Below are positions 18,375 through 28,887 of a stretch of 64,000 nucleotides of DNA, one piece after another. Origin of the DNA: Legionella qingyii (lineage in GTDB: Bacteria > Pseudomonadota > Gammaproteobacteria > Legionellales > Legionellaceae). Location: contig NZ_QHJG01000020.1 of assembly GCF_003184185.1 (NCBI RefSeq), positions 1-64,000 on the forward strand, given 5' to 3'. The translations under genes and the position numbers were made by a program. A model generated the notes under the pieces. It ran no database searches, was not told where the DNA came from, and saw only the letters and a list, made by a program, of their open reading frames with translations. Numbering within the stretch: the stretch's first letter is position 1; every line of letters begins with the position of its first letter.

Positions 18375-19823
18375 TTATGATACAACCCATAACTGCATAA
18401 AATCATCCACTTTCATTGCCGCAAGTTCATTTGTATCACTCATTGCTTGCATAATTCGTTCAACACGATCTGCATGAAATTGGGTGCTTATGTTCTTTTT
18501 AAATTTGGATAATAAAACAGGAATTCCTTCCTCGCGTCTGCGTTTATGGCCAATTGGATATTCCACAGTAATCAAATCACTTTCGGTACCATCTTTAAAT
18601 ATGATTTTGATACTGTTTGCAATCGAACGTTTTTCCGGATCGTGGTACTCACGAGAAAAACGTTCATTTTCAGTAACATGCATTTTTTCACGTAATGCAT
18701 CTATCCTGGGATCTGCGGCGATGTCATTTTCATAATGTTCTGCCTTTAAATCACCAAATAATAAACCGATAGCAACCATATACTGTAAACAATGATCTCT
18801 ATCAGCTGGATTGTGCAAAGCACCTTGTTTACTGATAATTCGAATTGCAGATTCATGGGTTACTAAATCAATTCGAGCAATATCATCAAAACGATGTTTC
18901 ACAATGGGATGCAGCATTACAGCACACTCAACAGCAGTCTGTGCATGAAATTCAGCAGGATAAGATAACTTAAATAAAACATTTTCCATAACATAACTGC
19001 CATAAGGACGTTGAAACTTAAATATTTTTTTGTCAAAAAGCACATCATAGAATCCCCAGGTAGGAACGCTTAATGCACTTGGATAACCCATTTCTCCGGC
19101 TTTAGCAATTAATGCTAACCGTACTGCTCTTGACGTAGCATCCCCTGCCGCCCATGATTTTCTTGAACCAGCATTGGGAGCATGTCTATAAGTTCTGAGG
19201 CTTTGGCCATCGACAAAAACTTGAGATAAAGTTCTTAACATCATATCTCTATCTGCACCAAAGAGCTGAGCAGCAACAGCAGCACTAGCAACTTTAACTA
19301 AAAAGACATGATCCAGACCAACTCGGTTGAAACTGTTTTCCAAAGCCAAACAGCCTTGAATTTCATGCGCCTTAATCATGGCAGTAAGCACATCCTGCAT
19401 TAAAATTGGTGCTTTACCCGTAGTACAATTTTGCCGGCACATATAATCTGCTACTGCAAGAATAGCACCTAAATTGTCAGAAGGATGCCCCCACTCTGCA
19501 GCAAGCCATGTGTCATTAAAATCCAGCCAGCGTATCATAGCACCGATATTGAATGCAGCCTGAATAGGGTCTAGCTCATATCCTGTACCAGGTACACGTG
19601 CTCCTCCAACAAGAGTAGCACCGGGAACAACTGGGCCCAAAAGTTTGGTACATTCAGGAAAATTTAACGCCAAAATACCACATCCCAACGTATCCATGAG
19701 ACATAAACGTGCTGTCTCATAAGCCAAAGCGCTATCAATTTTCTTGTTTAGCACATAATCCGCAATATCAATCATAACCTGATCGTAATCAGGCTTAATG
19801 TTATCTTCTACATAACTGTGCAT
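18375..19823 (-). CDS. prpD: 2-methylcitrate dehydratase
   Basis: A 482-residue cytoplasmic enzyme of the MmgE/PrpD family that dehydrates 2-methylcitrate in propionate breakdown. Family stretches are [44 protein letters not shown] (about 96-126) and [19 protein letters not shown]. The length matches PrpD. AGAGGT lies before the ATG. It is last in the order prpB-prpC-prpD on the minus strand, with a 97-base gap after prpC that holds a short palindrome. No acnD or prpF is nearby, consistent with a PrpD-type pathway. Confidence 0.94.
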   Translation of the reverse strand: MHSYVEDNIKPDYDQVMIDIADYVLNKKIDSALAYETARLCLMDTLGCGILALNFPECTKLLGPVVPGATLVGGARVPGTGYELDPIQAAFNIGAMIRWLDFNDTWLAAEWGHPSDNLGAILAVADYMCRQNCTTGKAPILMQDVLTAMIKAHEIQGCLALENSFNRVGLDHVFLVKVASAAVAAQLFGADRDMMLRTLSQVFVDGQSLRTYRHAPNAGSRKSWAAGDATSRAVRLALIAKAGEMGYPSALSVPTWGFYDVLFDKKIFKFQRPYGSYVMENVLFKLSYPAEFHAQTAVECAVMLHPIVKHRFDDIARIDLVTHESAIRIISKQGALHNPADRDHCLQYMVAIGLLFGDLKAEHYENDIAADPRIDALREKMHVTENERFSREYHDPEKRSIANSIKIIFKDGTESDLITVEYPIGHKRRREEGIPVLLSKFKKNISTQFHADRVERIMQAMSDTNELAAMKVDDFMQLWVVS

Positions 19824-19865
19824 AATAACCTCTTGTATCTAATAATGTTCTCATTAGAAAGCATT

Positions 19866-19896
19866 CCCGGGCTATGTTTGACAGCACCCAGGCTAC
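19866..19896. repeat. Intergenic palindrome (CCCGGG...CACCCAGGCTAC family)
   Basis: The stretch begins CCCGGGCTATG and ends CACCCAGGCTAC, closely matching the unit at 43511-43541. It lies between prpC and prpD and could lower or stabilise part of the transcript. Confidence 0.6.
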
Positions 19897-19920
19897 ATTC
19901 AAATTACATGTATTAATTAA

Positions 19921-21039
19921 CTACCCTCTCGTCTCAATAGCTGGAAATTTTTGGGGTTCGGGTCCAGTATATTCAGATGTAGGTCTTATCAACTTGTTAT
20001 TCGCTCTTTGCTCAAATACATGTGCTGCCCATCCTGTGATACGCGACATAACAAAAATGGGTGTGAACAAGAATGTAGGAATACCGCAGTAGTGGTATGC
20101 CGAAGCACTATAAAAATCTAAATTAGGGAATAATTTCTTTTCATTCCACATTACTTCTTCAATGCGTTCTGAGATGTGGTATAAAAGAAGATCGCCCTTA
20201 GCTTCACCCAATCGGAATGACCATTTTTTGATGATGTCAGAACGTGGGTCACTGGTGGTATATACTCGATGTCCAAATCCCATTATAAGGGCTTTATCAT
20301 GCAACATTTTTTTGAGATCAGTTTCAGCTTGATCTGGACTATTAAAACGTCCTATAAGCTCCATTGCTGCTTCATTTGCCCCACCGTGTAAAGGACCGCG
20401 TAATGTACCAATAGCGCTCGTAATTGCGGAGTAAAAATCAGCCAGTGTTGCTGCAGTGACCCGTGCAGCAAAAGTAGAGGCATTAAATTCATGCTCAGCA
20501 TATAAAATCAAAGAAACATTCATCATCTGAGCTTCGATTTTACTTGGCTTATGTCCATGTAATAAAGCAAGAAAATGAGCACCTATTGTTTGCTCATCAC
20601 TTAAGCCAGAAATTTCTTTGTTGTGAAAATGCCATGCATACCAGTAGCACATTATCCCTGGAAATAAAGCCAGCAGCCGATCTGCAATATCATATTGTTC
20701 TGAAAAATTATTTTCTGGTTCAATTGTACCCAAAAATGAACAAGCGGTTCTTAGAACATCCATGGGATGTGTATTTTTAGGAATTAATTTAAGTACGGTT
20801 TTTAAAGTATCTGGCAATGTTTTAAGACTAACCAGTCTTTTTGTATACTCATCCAATTCCTTTTGAGTAGGTAGTTTTCCATAAAACAATAAATAGGCAA
20901 CCTCTTCAAACGTAGCATATTCTGCCAAATCATCAATTGAGTAGCCTCTGTAATTCAAACCCTTCCCTGCTAGTCCAACTGTACAAATTGCTGATTGACC
21001 TGCAACAACTCCGGCTAAACCGCCGCTTTTAACACTCAT
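19921..21039 (-). CDS. prpC: 2-methylcitrate synthase
   Basis: A 372-residue citrate-synthase-family enzyme that condenses propionyl-CoA with oxaloacetate. Landmarks are [14 protein letters not shown] near the N-terminus, [20 protein letters not shown] (about 182-201) with the catalytic His, [28 protein letters not shown] (about 262-276) and a C-terminal [13 protein letters not shown]. Length and the short N-terminus favour PrpC over GltA. It overlaps the end of prpB by 11 bases, and GGAGGAAG precedes its ATG. Confidence 0.95.
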   Translation of the reverse strand: MSVKSGGLAGVVAGQSAICTVGLAGKGLNYRGYSIDDLAEYATFEEVAYLLFYGKLPTQKELDEYTKRLVSLKTLPDTLKTVLKLIPKNTHPMDVLRTACSFLGTIEPENNFSEQYDIADRLLALFPGIMCYWYAWHFHNKEISGLSDEQTIGAHFLALLHGHKPSKIEAQMMNVSLILYAEHEFNASTFAARVTAATLADFYSAITSAIGTLRGPLHGGANEAAMELIGRFNSPDQAETDLKKMLHDKALIMGFGHRVYTTSDPRSDIIKKWSFRLGEAKGDLLLYHISERIEEVMWNEKKLFPNLDFYSASAYHYCGIPTFLFTPIFVMSRITGWAAHVFEQRANNKLIRPTSEYTGPEPQKFPAIETRG

Positions 21040-21913
21040 TGTCTTCCTCCATCAATTGGTCTAGTTTTTGTTCGTATTCATAATAACCAAGTACTTCATA
21101 TAGTTCCTCTCGAGTCTGCATTGTATCGAGCATAGACTTTTGCGTTCCATCCAGAAGAATCGCACGATAGGTATTTAGCGCTGCTTGTGACATGGCTCTA
21201 AATGCACTTAAGGGGTACAAAATTAATGATACACCTACCTGTTTAAGGTCTTCTTGATTAAATAAAGGAGTTTTCCCAAACTCGGTAATATTCGCCAAAA
21301 CGGGTACGGGAACTGCCTGAGTAAAAGTTTGATAGTCTTCTAAACGTGTCATTGCCTCAGGAAATATCATATCAGCCCCTAATTCAACACAAAGTAATGC
21401 TCGTTCAATAGCCGCATTCATACCCTCAACAGCATAGGCATCAGTTCTTGCCATAATTACAAAATCAGGATCTTGGCGCGCATCAACGGCTGATTTAATT
21501 CGATCACCCATTTCTTTCAGAGACACAATGGCTTTATTGGGTCTATGCCCACATCGTTTTGCCAACACTTGATCTTCAATGTGAATGGCGGCGACGCCTG
21601 TTTTCTCCATGAGCTTTACCGTTCTGGCAATATTAAACGCATGCCCCCATCCAGTGTCCACATCGACGAGCAGTGGTAAAGGACACGCTTCGGTAATTCG
21701 ACGTGCATCCTCAAGAACCTGAGATAAATTGGTCATGCCAAGGTCAGGTATGCCGTAAGATGCATTTGCAACGCCAGCTCCTGAAAGATATATTGCCTTA
21801 GCTCCAGCAGATTGTGCGAGCATAGCAGAATAAGCATTTATGGTACCCAATACGGGTAAGGGTTTATTTTCTTTGACTGTCTGTTTGAAGGCTTTTCCCA
21901 TGGAACTTGCCAT
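21029..21913 (-). CDS. prpB: 2-methylisocitrate lyase
   Basis: A 294-residue enzyme of the isocitrate-lyase/PEP-mutase superfamily that splits methylisocitrate into pyruvate and succinate. The active-site signature is KRCGHRPNK, with the catalytic Cys near residue 125. DVDTGWG (about 84-90) binds the metal and substrate, followed by HIEDQ. It is first in the prpBCD operon, with AAGGAG before the ATG. No PrpR-type activator is encoded next to it; the 138-base gap upstream should hold the promoter. Confidence 0.95.
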   Translation of the reverse strand: MASSMGKAFKQTVKENKPLPVLGTINAYSAMLAQSAGAKAIYLSGAGVANASYGIPDLGMTNLSQVLEDARRITEACPLPLLVDVDTGWGHAFNIARTVKLMEKTGVAAIHIEDQVLAKRCGHRPNKAIVSLKEMGDRIKSAVDARQDPDFVIMARTDAYAVEGMNAAIERALLCVELGADMIFPEAMTRLEDYQTFTQAVPVPVLANITEFGKTPLFNQEDLKQVGVSLILYPLSAFRAMSQAALNTYRAILLDGTQKSMLDTMQTREELYEVLGYYEYEQKLDQLMEEDNEC

Positions 21914-22051
21914 TAGCTGTCACTCCTTGATCGTAATGTAAACCTATCCAGCTGGAAAAATAATATGGAACTCGAGCCTTTCGTCAAAGCATCGATAGTT
22001 CGTTTCATCCCAGCTACAAGGATAATATTATGCTCTAATGAGAATACCATC

Positions 22052-24067
22052 TCAATCGATTTTAATCTCACCCCTAATTATATTTTTACGTAAGAAACGT
22101 GCAGGCGATAAAGCATATTGCAAGTTTCTGGGTAAACAACCTATTTCGTTATTAATTACAGATGCAAGCCATTCCGCACATAAAGGAATTGTTGTCAGGC
22201 CTCGAGAACCAAATCCAGCACAAGCATAAAGACCAGGATAATAAGGACCTGCTTGGGCTATCCAACGTTTTGCATTAGTTTCCAATCGAGCAAATTGCTG
22301 TAGAAATTGTTCGGCATCAGCAATTTTACCAACTAAAGGAAGATAATCGGGAGTTGATGCTCTGACTCCAGCCCAATGATTGTTTACGGTTCCAGACCAC
22401 AAAACCTCAGGTGCTAATTGTTTAAGTTTAGCTAAATTACTTTGATCATCCTGTGGTTTGATTTGGGAGTCCGCTGATTTTAACTCATAGGTAGCACCGA
22501 GCAGGTGTATACCTTGTATTGCTGGAAGCACATGACCATCGCCACAAAGAGGCATTTTTAAGCAAGCACTTTGCTCTGTTGAGGAAATTCCTGTCATTTG
22601 CCCACGTATCGGTTTAACTGGCAAATACTCTGTTTCTTTAAAAGAGCTGATTTTGTGACCATTCGCCAAAATGAGCACTTCTGCTTCTAAATCATTCACA
22701 AACCATCGTTTATCAAAATTCAATTGGCTTACAGAAGTATCAGTAAGCAAGGAAATACCTTCTGCATTCACTAAATACTTACATAATTCCGGAGAATTAA
22801 TCCATCCTGATAAAGGGATATGTAATCCGGGTTTGTCTAAAGATAGTCCTGTCAACTCTGATGCCCGCTCTGCATCTACGAGAGATCCCAACTCGGGGTA
22901 ATGAGTAAGCCAGGAACGTAAGCTGGACTGAGCGGCTTTTTCTTTCTCAGAGTATGCAAGTAATAATGAGCCATTCAGTTCACCAATCTGTGTTTGATTT
23001 AAAACACATTGATACGTTCGTGCAGCGTATAAAAACGCGGTTAACATAAATTGAGTTAAAGGAGATCGGTAGGCAGATAGTTTAGGAAATAAAACTGCTT
23101 GCTGATTTGCCGACCCCCCGCTACCGACTTGACCCATTTCATCAATAATTGTTACGTTCCACCCTCTCTTATTAAGTGCATGAGCTGTAAAACAACCAGC
23201 TAAACCGGCACCGACAATAATCGCTGATTTGCTGAAATACTTTTCAGGCTTCCCCACATGCCAAGGTGCGTGTCGTTTCGCGTTATTTTGTATCGGTGTT
23301 TTCGTAAAACGAGCACAAATCATATGACGTTTTGGCCCAAATCCTGTACGTTTTTCTACATCAAATCCATTCTGGCTTAATCCTGCTTTAACAGAGCCTG
23401 CGGCGGTATAGGTTGCTAAAGTGGTATTTTCTTTAGATAACATCGCTATTACGTTAATCAAAGCATCAGACCACATACTTTTATTTTTAGCTGGGGCAAA
23501 GCCATCTAGAAACCATGCATCAATAAAAGCCGTTCTAAGTTCCTTTTCTAGCGTAGATTCGCCACAAATTAGTAGTTGTTCATAACATTCTAGGGCATCG
23601 CCTAACATTAAGGTCAGTGTTACTCTGCCATTACAAAAAGACAAATGATGATATCCAGGAGTCAAGACTGGATAGCTTGTTATAAGCTGCAGGGCATACT
23701 TTTCCAATTGTGGCCAGGAGGCAAGACTTTTTCTTAAATCAGCAAGAGATAAAGGATGTTTTTCACATGAAATAAAATGCAACTGGCTGGACTTGGGTGC
23801 ATATTGCTCCCATAAACTCCAGCTTACGAGAAAATTCAAACCAATTCCAAAGCCCGTTTCTGCAATCGTAAACCTTTGAGGTTTATCATCAGAAAATGAT
23901 TGCCAGCGGTTAATTAAATCATTTCCATCAACAAATACATGAAGGGCTTGATTTATTCCGCCTTCAGAAGAATGGTAAATGTCATCATATCGTGTCGAGA
24001 AAGGCAGAGTATCATGCCAATCCACCTCTGCCTTATTTATAGGTACAAAAAAATTACTCACATACAA
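22052..24067 (-). CDS. mnmC: tRNA mnm5s2U34 bifunctional oxidoreductase/methyltransferase
   Basis: A 671-residue two-domain enzyme that finishes the wobble modification 5-methylaminomethyl-2-thiouridine. The N-terminal methyltransferase has FTIAETGFGIGLNFLVSW (about 66-83) as SAM site and the DAWFLDGFAPAKN active-site motif (about 189-201). The C-terminal FAD domain starts with AIIVGAGLAGCFTAHAL (about 277-293) and includes GSRGLTTIPL near the end. Both domains look intact. It overlaps the upstream POT-like transporter gene by 14 bases, so translation is probably coupled. Confidence 0.95.
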   Translation of the reverse strand: MYVSNFFVPINKAEVDWHDTLPFSTRYDDIYHSSEGGINQALHVFVDGNDLINRWQSFSDDKPQRFTIAETGFGIGLNFLVSWSLWEQYAPKSSQLHFISCEKHPLSLADLRKSLASWPQLEKYALQLITSYPVLTPGYHHLSFCNGRVTLTLMLGDALECYEQLLICGESTLEKELRTAFIDAWFLDGFAPAKNKSMWSDALINVIAMLSKENTTLATYTAAGSVKAGLSQNGFDVEKRTGFGPKRHMICARFTKTPIQNNAKRHAPWHVGKPEKYFSKSAIIVGAGLAGCFTAHALNKRGWNVTIIDEMGQVGSGGSANQQAVLFPKLSAYRSPLTQFMLTAFLYAARTYQCVLNQTQIGELNGSLLLAYSEKEKAAQSSLRSWLTHYPELGSLVDAERASELTGLSLDKPGLHIPLSGWINSPELCKYLVNAEGISLLTDTSVSQLNFDKRWFVNDLEAEVLILANGHKISSFKETEYLPVKPIRGQMTGISSTEQSACLKMPLCGDGHVLPAIQGIHLLGATYELKSADSQIKPQDDQSNLAKLKQLAPEVLWSGTVNNHWAGVRASTPDYLPLVGKIADAEQFLQQFARLETNAKRWIAQAGPYYPGLYACAGFGSRGLTTIPLCAEWLASVINNEIGCLPRNLQYALSPARFLRKNIIRGEIKID

Positions 24068-25580
24068 CTACTCGATTCGTAGCCATCCCTTTGGCTTCTT
24101 TTAATTCAGTTGGCTTTTTTTCCTGAATTAAATCCCTTAACTTAGGCACTAGGATAAAAAGTACAATTGAAGAACCAATTGCAAATAATCCTAACATTAA
24201 AAATACATGGCTATAACCACTATTAGTTACTAAAGGTGAAACACTATCTTGCCCTTCAATCATCAAATTTGAACTATAGCTAGATAAAGTTGCACCAACC
24301 CCAGAATTAAGCATCCACATTCCCATCATCACACCCTGTAATGTTGTAGGAGCCAAATATCCTATCATAGCATAACCAATTGGAGATATTAAAAGCTCAC
24401 CAATACTCTGCAAAACATAACTCAAGATAATCCAGCTGGGATTCACTAGTCCTTCATAATTGGCATAAGCAATACCAATAGGCAATATTACAAAAGCGAT
24501 ACCAATAAGCAGCAATGACAATGCAAACTGGGTTGGAATATTAATTTGAACCCCATTTTTACGCATTTTATGCAACAATACACCTAACAATGGACCTCCA
24601 ATAACAATTGCGACTGTATTTATATTTTGGAACCATTGTGGTGGAATAATCCAACTTGCATACTCACGCTGAACATTATGATCAATAAAAAATGTAAGCC
24701 CCATGGGTGCTATTTGGTACAGCATCCAAAAAACAGTCCCTACAACCATAAACACTGCAAATGCTACTATTTTATCTTTAGCCTCTTTTGTTGGTTGTTT
24801 TCTTGCCAGATATAAAATAACTCCGAGCATTACAATGCCTGTTATCAAAACTAATTTTTTAGCCCAGTCAGCATATTGGAGCATTTGACCTAAAAAGAAA
24901 GGAAGAACTAAAATCAGGATGCAACCTAACAGAACAGCTCTTTTCTGAGAAACCTTATCTTTTTTAGAGAAAATTGTATCTTTATCTGATAATTGCTGCC
25001 AACAATATAAACAAATGATTAAGGCAATCAAATTCCCTAAACTACTAAGCAAAAAAAGTCGCTCATAGTTCTGAGTCAACTGAAATAGTCCACTCAAACT
25101 AAAACCAACAAAAAAACCGATATTCATACCTGCATAATTCATGAGAAATGCTGTTTCCCGTCGAGTATCTTCTGGAGAGAAACATTGAGTTAACATACAG
25201 TTCACGCATGTTACATTTAAACCAGAGCCGGTTAAGAAAGCTGCCAAACCATAATAGAGAAATGAAATATCGCCGAATGACAACAGGACGCAGCCAATAA
25301 TTTGCGCTACCATTCCCGCACAAAACAACGCACGATTAGAGAGCAAACGCCCACCCCAAAAACCTCCAAGTAAATGCAACCCATAATTAAATGCGATAAA
25401 AACACCCATGATACTGTTGGCGGTGCTAATTTGGAGTCCTAATTTACCCTTCATATACAAAACAAGTGTAGAGTACAAAACGCTAAAACTTAAAGTAGAA
25501 ACAATTTGAATAAAAAAAAGAGGAATGATTCCTTGGGGCATTGACTTAATAAATTCCTTTTTATTTGTCATTATCGACAT
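24054..25580 (-). CDS. POT/PTR-family (MFS) peptide-type transporter
   Basis: A 508-residue inner-membrane protein with about 14 hydrophobic segments. The layout resembles proton-coupled oligopeptide transporters: a second-segment stretch FNYGLHLLGGFWGG, and FLMNYAGMNIGFFVGFSLSGL (about 147-167) close to the POT signature FxxFYxxINxGSL. The classical ExxER motif of helix 1 is not visible; the equivalent reads IQIVSTLSF. A changed substrate or coupling is therefore possible. GGAAGG precedes the ATG. The gene is translationally coupled to mnmC. Confidence 0.75.
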   Translation of the reverse strand: MSIMTNKKEFIKSMPQGIIPLFFIQIVSTLSFSVLYSTLVLYMKGKLGLQISTANSIMGVFIAFNYGLHLLGGFWGGRLLSNRALFCAGMVAQIIGCVLLSFGDISFLYYGLAAFLTGSGLNVTCVNCMLTQCFSPEDTRRETAFLMNYAGMNIGFFVGFSLSGLFQLTQNYERLFLLSSLGNLIALIICLYCWQQLSDKDTIFSKKDKVSQKRAVLLGCILILVLPFFLGQMLQYADWAKKLVLITGIVMLGVILYLARKQPTKEAKDKIVAFAVFMVVGTVFWMLYQIAPMGLTFFIDHNVQREYASWIIPPQWFQNINTVAIVIGGPLLGVLLHKMRKNGVQINIPTQFALSLLLIGIAFVILPIGIAYANYEGLVNPSWIILSYVLQSIGELLISPIGYAMIGYLAPTTLQGVMMGMWMLNSGVGATLSSYSSNLMIEGQDSVSPLVTNSGYSHVFLMLGLFAIGSSIVLFILVPKLRDLIQEKKPTELKEAKGMATNRVVVCE

Positions 25581-25745
25581 ATGACCTTCCTTGTTTATTC
25601 AAGATCGTCTTTGAATATGACATGTGGAAAAATCACTGTCTAGGTATTTTAATAAATATATTTTAAAAATATATTATTTCAATAGGTTATTATGCTGCAT
25701 TACAACAAAATCCGTTTATTGAGAGATAAATAAACTTCTTTAAAA

Positions 25746-25774
25746 CTGGGTGCCGCTATTGCTTCACCCAGCCT
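25746..25774. repeat. Palindrome after hemL, possible terminator
   Basis: CTGGGTG at 25746-25752 pairs with CACCCAG at 25765-25771, followed by CCT. It lies 31 bases beyond the hemL stop and belongs to the short-palindrome family. Confidence 0.55.
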
Positions 25775-25804
25775 AAAAAAGCATCTGGTCGACACCTTAC
25801 AATG

Positions 25805-27091
25805 CTATCTTTTTAATTGATTAAGAACTTCCTCGGCGGCCATTTGGGTTTTAGTGACTTCATTTTCACCATGGGCACTGGATACAAATCCAGCTTCATA
25901 CATAGAGGGAGCAAAATAAATACCTTTCTCTAACATTCCATGATAGAACTTTTTAAATAAAACCTCGTCAGAGGCAGCAACATCAGCATAATCCGCAATG
26001 CGTTTTTTTTCTGTAAAACAAAAACCAAACATGCCACCTAATGAAGCAGTAAAAAATGGAATATTTAACATTTCAGCAACAGAAGCTAAAGCCTGAGTTA
26101 AGCTTTGAGTTGTTTCACTTAACTGTGCAAAAAAACCTGGTTTTTCAATTTCAGATAAAGTTGCAAGACCTGCTGCCATAGCTAATGGGTTACCAGAAAG
26201 AGTACCTGCTTGATACACTGGTCCCTCAGGGGCTAAAAAGGACATAATTTCTGCCTTACCACCTAAAGCACCCACAGGCATTCCCCCTCCAATGACTTTA
26301 CCAAGAGTAGTAATATCAGGGGTGATACCAAATACCCCCTGGGCTCCAGTTAACCCTACTCTAAAACCAGTCATTACTTCATCAAATATCAATAAAGCAT
26401 TATATCGATCGCATAATTGACGTAATCCATTCAAGAACTCTTGTTCAGGTAAAACAAACCCCATGTTTCCAGCAACTGGTTCCAATATTACTGCTGCAAT
26501 ATCATCAGGAAATTTTTCAAATAATTGTGCCGTTTGTTCCAGGTTATTAAAGTTTGCAGTTAAAGTATGTTCTGTAACGCTTTGTGGGATTCCCGGCGTA
26601 GATGGGATGCCTAATGTAAGAAGACCAGAACCTGCTTTGACTAGCAAACTATCACTATGTCCATGATAACAACCATTAAATTTAATAAATTTATTTTTTT
26701 TGGTTACACCACGCGCCAATCTAATGGCAGTCATCGTTGCCTCAGTACCAGAATTAACCATTCGTACTTTTTCAATCGAGGGAATTAACGAGATTATTTT
26801 TGCAGCCAATTGTACTTCAAGCTCTGTAGGCGCGCCAAAACTCATGCCACTATGCAGCACATTATTTACTGCTTCAATTACAGCTGGATGACAATGCCCA
26901 AGAATTAATGGCCCCCACGACCCAACATAATCAATGTACTCATTATTATCAACGTCAACAAGATAAGCACCTTTACCTTGTTTAAAAAAAATCGGATCGC
27001 CACCGACACCTTTAAATGCCCTTACTGGTGAATTGACACCTCCAGGAATAAGCGCTTGAGCCTGATGAAATAAATCTGTTGAGCGAGTCAT
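25805..27091 (-). CDS. hemL: Glutamate-1-semialdehyde 2,1-aminomutase
   Basis: A PLP enzyme that converts glutamate-1-semialdehyde to 5-aminolevulinate in the C5 route of haem synthesis. Motifs are [16 protein letters not shown] near the start, [17 protein letters not shown], the aspartate of [11 protein letters not shown], and [18 protein letters not shown], whose Lys binds [19 protein letters not shown] follows. The start is set at ATG 27091, with GGAGA upstream, giving 428 residues as usual. The in-frame extension up to 27178 encodes an unrelated hydrophobic stretch. It is divergent from rubredoxin. Confidence 0.96.
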   Translation of the reverse strand: MTRSTDLFHQAQALIPGGVNSPVRAFKGVGGDPIFFKQGKGAYLVDVDNNEYIDYVGSWGPLILGHCHPAVIEAVNNVLHSGMSFGAPTELEVQLAAKIISLIPSIEKVRMVNSGTEATMTAIRLARGVTKKNKFIKFNGCYHGHSDSLLVKAGSGLLTLGIPSTPGIPQSVTEHTLTANFNNLEQTAQLFEKFPDDIAAVILEPVAGNMGFVLPEQEFLNGLRQLCDRYNALLIFDEVMTGFRVGLTGAQGVFGITPDITTLGKVIGGGMPVGALGGKAEIMSFLAPEGPVYQAGTLSGNPLAMAAGLATLSEIEKPGFFAQLSETTQSLTQALASVAEMLNIPFFTASLGGMFGFCFTEKKRIADYADVAASDEVLFKKFYHGMLEKGIYFAPSMYEAGFVSSAHGENEVTKTQMAAEEVLNQLKR

Positions 27092-27202
27092 AAAAATCTC
27101 CATAATTTTGCAGTATAATATTACAGAGAATATTAAAAATTGGCAAAAAAAGCAGTTTATCTTTACATCGACGTCCACAATAGCTAAATTACGCTATTTT
27201 AA

Positions 27203-27391
27203 ATGAGTATTATCATGCAAGAATATAAAAAATATATTTGTGTCATCTGTGGTTTTATTTATGATGAAGCTGAGGGTTGGCCTGAGGATGGAATTGAGCC
27301 AGGAACACGTTGGGAAGACGTACCAGAAAACTGGTTCTGTCCAGATTGTGGCGCTGGTAAAGAAGATTTTGATATGGTGGAAATGGAATAA
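27203..27391 (+). CDS. Rubredoxin
   Basis: A 62-residue iron-only electron carrier. Two CxxC pairs bind one Fe: CVIC and CPDC, with the typical spacing and the conserved [28 protein letters not shown] around them. The C-terminus is acidic. The start could be ATG 27203 or the later ATG 27215, and neither has a strong ribosome site. It is transcribed away from hemL and towards hemJ. The redox partner is unknown. Confidence 0.94.
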   Translation: MSIIMQEYKKYICVICGFIYDEAEGWPEDGIEPGTRWEDVPENWFCPDCGAGKEDFDMVEME

Positions 27392-27426
27392 GTTTCAATA
27401 TTAGTACCTTTATCAAGAACATACGA

Positions 27427-27469
27427 AACCCGGGATCAAGAGATTTTAGAAAGTTAGGAGTTCCGGGTT
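27427..27469. terminator. Hairpin between convergent rubredoxin and hemJ
   Basis: AACCCGG (from 27427) pairs with CCGGGTT (to 27469) across a long AT-rich loop. It lies between convergent genes and can serve both. It resembles the CCCGGG palindrome family but has a wider loop. Confidence 0.45.
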
Positions 27470-27501
27470 CCACTTCACTTAACCAGGCTACGAGTTTAGA
27501 A

Positions 27502-27921
27502 CTACGGTTTCACCACAACCAAAATCACGATCCCTATTAGCAGCAGAGTTGGTAATTCATTATAAATTCGAAAGAAACGAGAGTTTTTTTGATTTTTATG
27601 CTGTGCAAACAACTTTAAATAATGCCCACATAAGAGGTGGTAAATCCATAAAATAACCACCAGACTCAATTTAGCATGCATCCATCCCACACTCATGTAA
27701 TAAGACAGATTATAGCTAATAAGCCATATTCCCAATAAAGTGGTCAGTATCGCAGCAGGCCACGTAATTCCATAATAGAGCCGCCTCTCCATTATTTTAA
27801 AACGAGTAAGACTCGTCTCATCCTGAGTATCAGCATGATAAACAAATAGTCTGGGTAAATAAAATAATCCGGCAAACCAGGCAACCATAGCAATAATATG
27901 AAATGCTTTAATAAACAACAT
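27502..27921 (-). CDS. hemJ: Protoporphyrinogen oxidase HemJ
   Basis: A 139-residue four-helix membrane protein of the UPF0093 family that oxidises protoporphyrinogen IX, replacing HemG or HemY in many bacteria. Visible landmarks are KAFHIIAMVAWFAGLFYLPRLFVYH, with the conserved His and Trp, ERRLYYGITWPA, and WMHAKLSLVVILWIYH with the second conserved His. AGGAAA precedes the ATG. Two bases separate it from the terC-like gene upstream. hemL lies less than 1 kb away. Confidence 0.92.
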   Translation of the reverse strand: MLFIKAFHIIAMVAWFAGLFYLPRLFVYHADTQDETSLTRFKIMERRLYYGITWPAAILTTLLGIWLISYNLSYYMSVGWMHAKLSLVVILWIYHLLCGHYLKLFAQHKNQKNSRFFRIYNELPTLLLIGIVILVVVKP

Positions 27922-27923
27922 AA

Positions 27924-28652
27924 TTAATTTCCTGAACGATGCTTTCGTTTTTTCCGTGAGTGTTTCAGCAAATTCAGCGACTCAACACCTAAAGAAAATC
28001 CCATGGCAAAATAAATATATCCTCGAGGAATATGGAAAGAAAACCCATCTGCAACAAGGACCATTCCAATCAAAATTAAATAACTTAGTGCAAGCATTTT
28101 GATTGTAGGATGTTCTTTAATAAATGCGCTTACTACTTCACTTGCAAAAATCATTATTAGGATGGCGCAAGTAATCGCAACAGCCATCACCCAAAAATAT
28201 GAGGTCAAGCCCACTGCTGTCAACACACTGTCTAAGGAAAATATAATATCCATTAATGCAATTTGGAAAATAACTGCACGAAATGTTGCCTTAAAAGTTA
28301 CTGTCTTTTCATCCGTTGCTACAAGCTCTTCGGTCACATCCTGGTGAATTTCTTCTGTTGCTTTCCAAATTAAGAAAGCACCACCTCCCATGAGGAAAAA
28401 ATCACGAGCAGAAAACGACATGTCAGCCACGGTAAGTAATGGTTTGGTTAATTTGATGAGATCTACTGCCAGCGCCAGCAAGATTAAACGCATAACCCAA
28501 GAAAGCGTGAGCCCCCATCGCCTTGCTTTTTTTCTCTGTTTTGGGGGTAATTTTTCAGACAAAATAGATAAAATTACCAAATTGTCAATTCCCAAAACTA
28601 TTTCTAATATAATTAAGACAATTAAGCCTATTGTAATATCAATAAAATCCAT
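27924..28652 (-). CDS. TerC-family integral membrane protein
   Basis: About 242 residues with seven hydrophobic segments. TerC signatures include IVLGIDNLVILSILSEKLP (about 20-38), with the Asp in the membrane that is typical of the family, and DIIFSLDSVLTAVGL (about 134-148). Relatives are implicated in metal handling, for example manganese export to secreted enzymes, or in tellurite resistance. ATG 28652 is served by GGGG; TTG 28655 is less likely. It is probably co-transcribed with hemJ. Confidence 0.88.
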   Translation of the reverse strand: MDFIDITIGLIVLIILEIVLGIDNLVILSILSEKLPPKQRKKARRWGLTLSWVMRLILLALAVDLIKLTKPLLTVADMSFSARDFFLMGGGAFLIWKATEEIHQDVTEELVATDEKTVTFKATFRAVIFQIALMDIIFSLDSVLTAVGLTSYFWVMAVAITCAILIMIFASEVVSAFIKEHPTIKMLALSYLILIGMVLVADGFSFHIPRGYIYFAMGFSLGVESLNLLKHSRKKRKHRSGN

Positions 28653-28887
28653 CAAATCCCCAGATGTCAGAAATTGAAAAATTATATGATATACTCTTAA
28701 CTAGATATTTACCTACATCTTTTTGTATAATCCACAACACAAAATTTTACTGAAAGATCAAGGTTTGTAAGCACAAAAGATTCACTTTATTCTTTTGCTT
28801 CGATATAATATAAATTTTTTATTAGTCTTGTGAGATAGAAAGATCATCAAATTTATTAAAAAGCTATTAAAGAGAAACAGGGCTCAT

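Noticed and set aside
27255..27473. 72-codon minus-strand frame over rubredoxin
   Set aside because: It is antisense to a clear rubredoxin with both CxxC pairs and has no support of its own.
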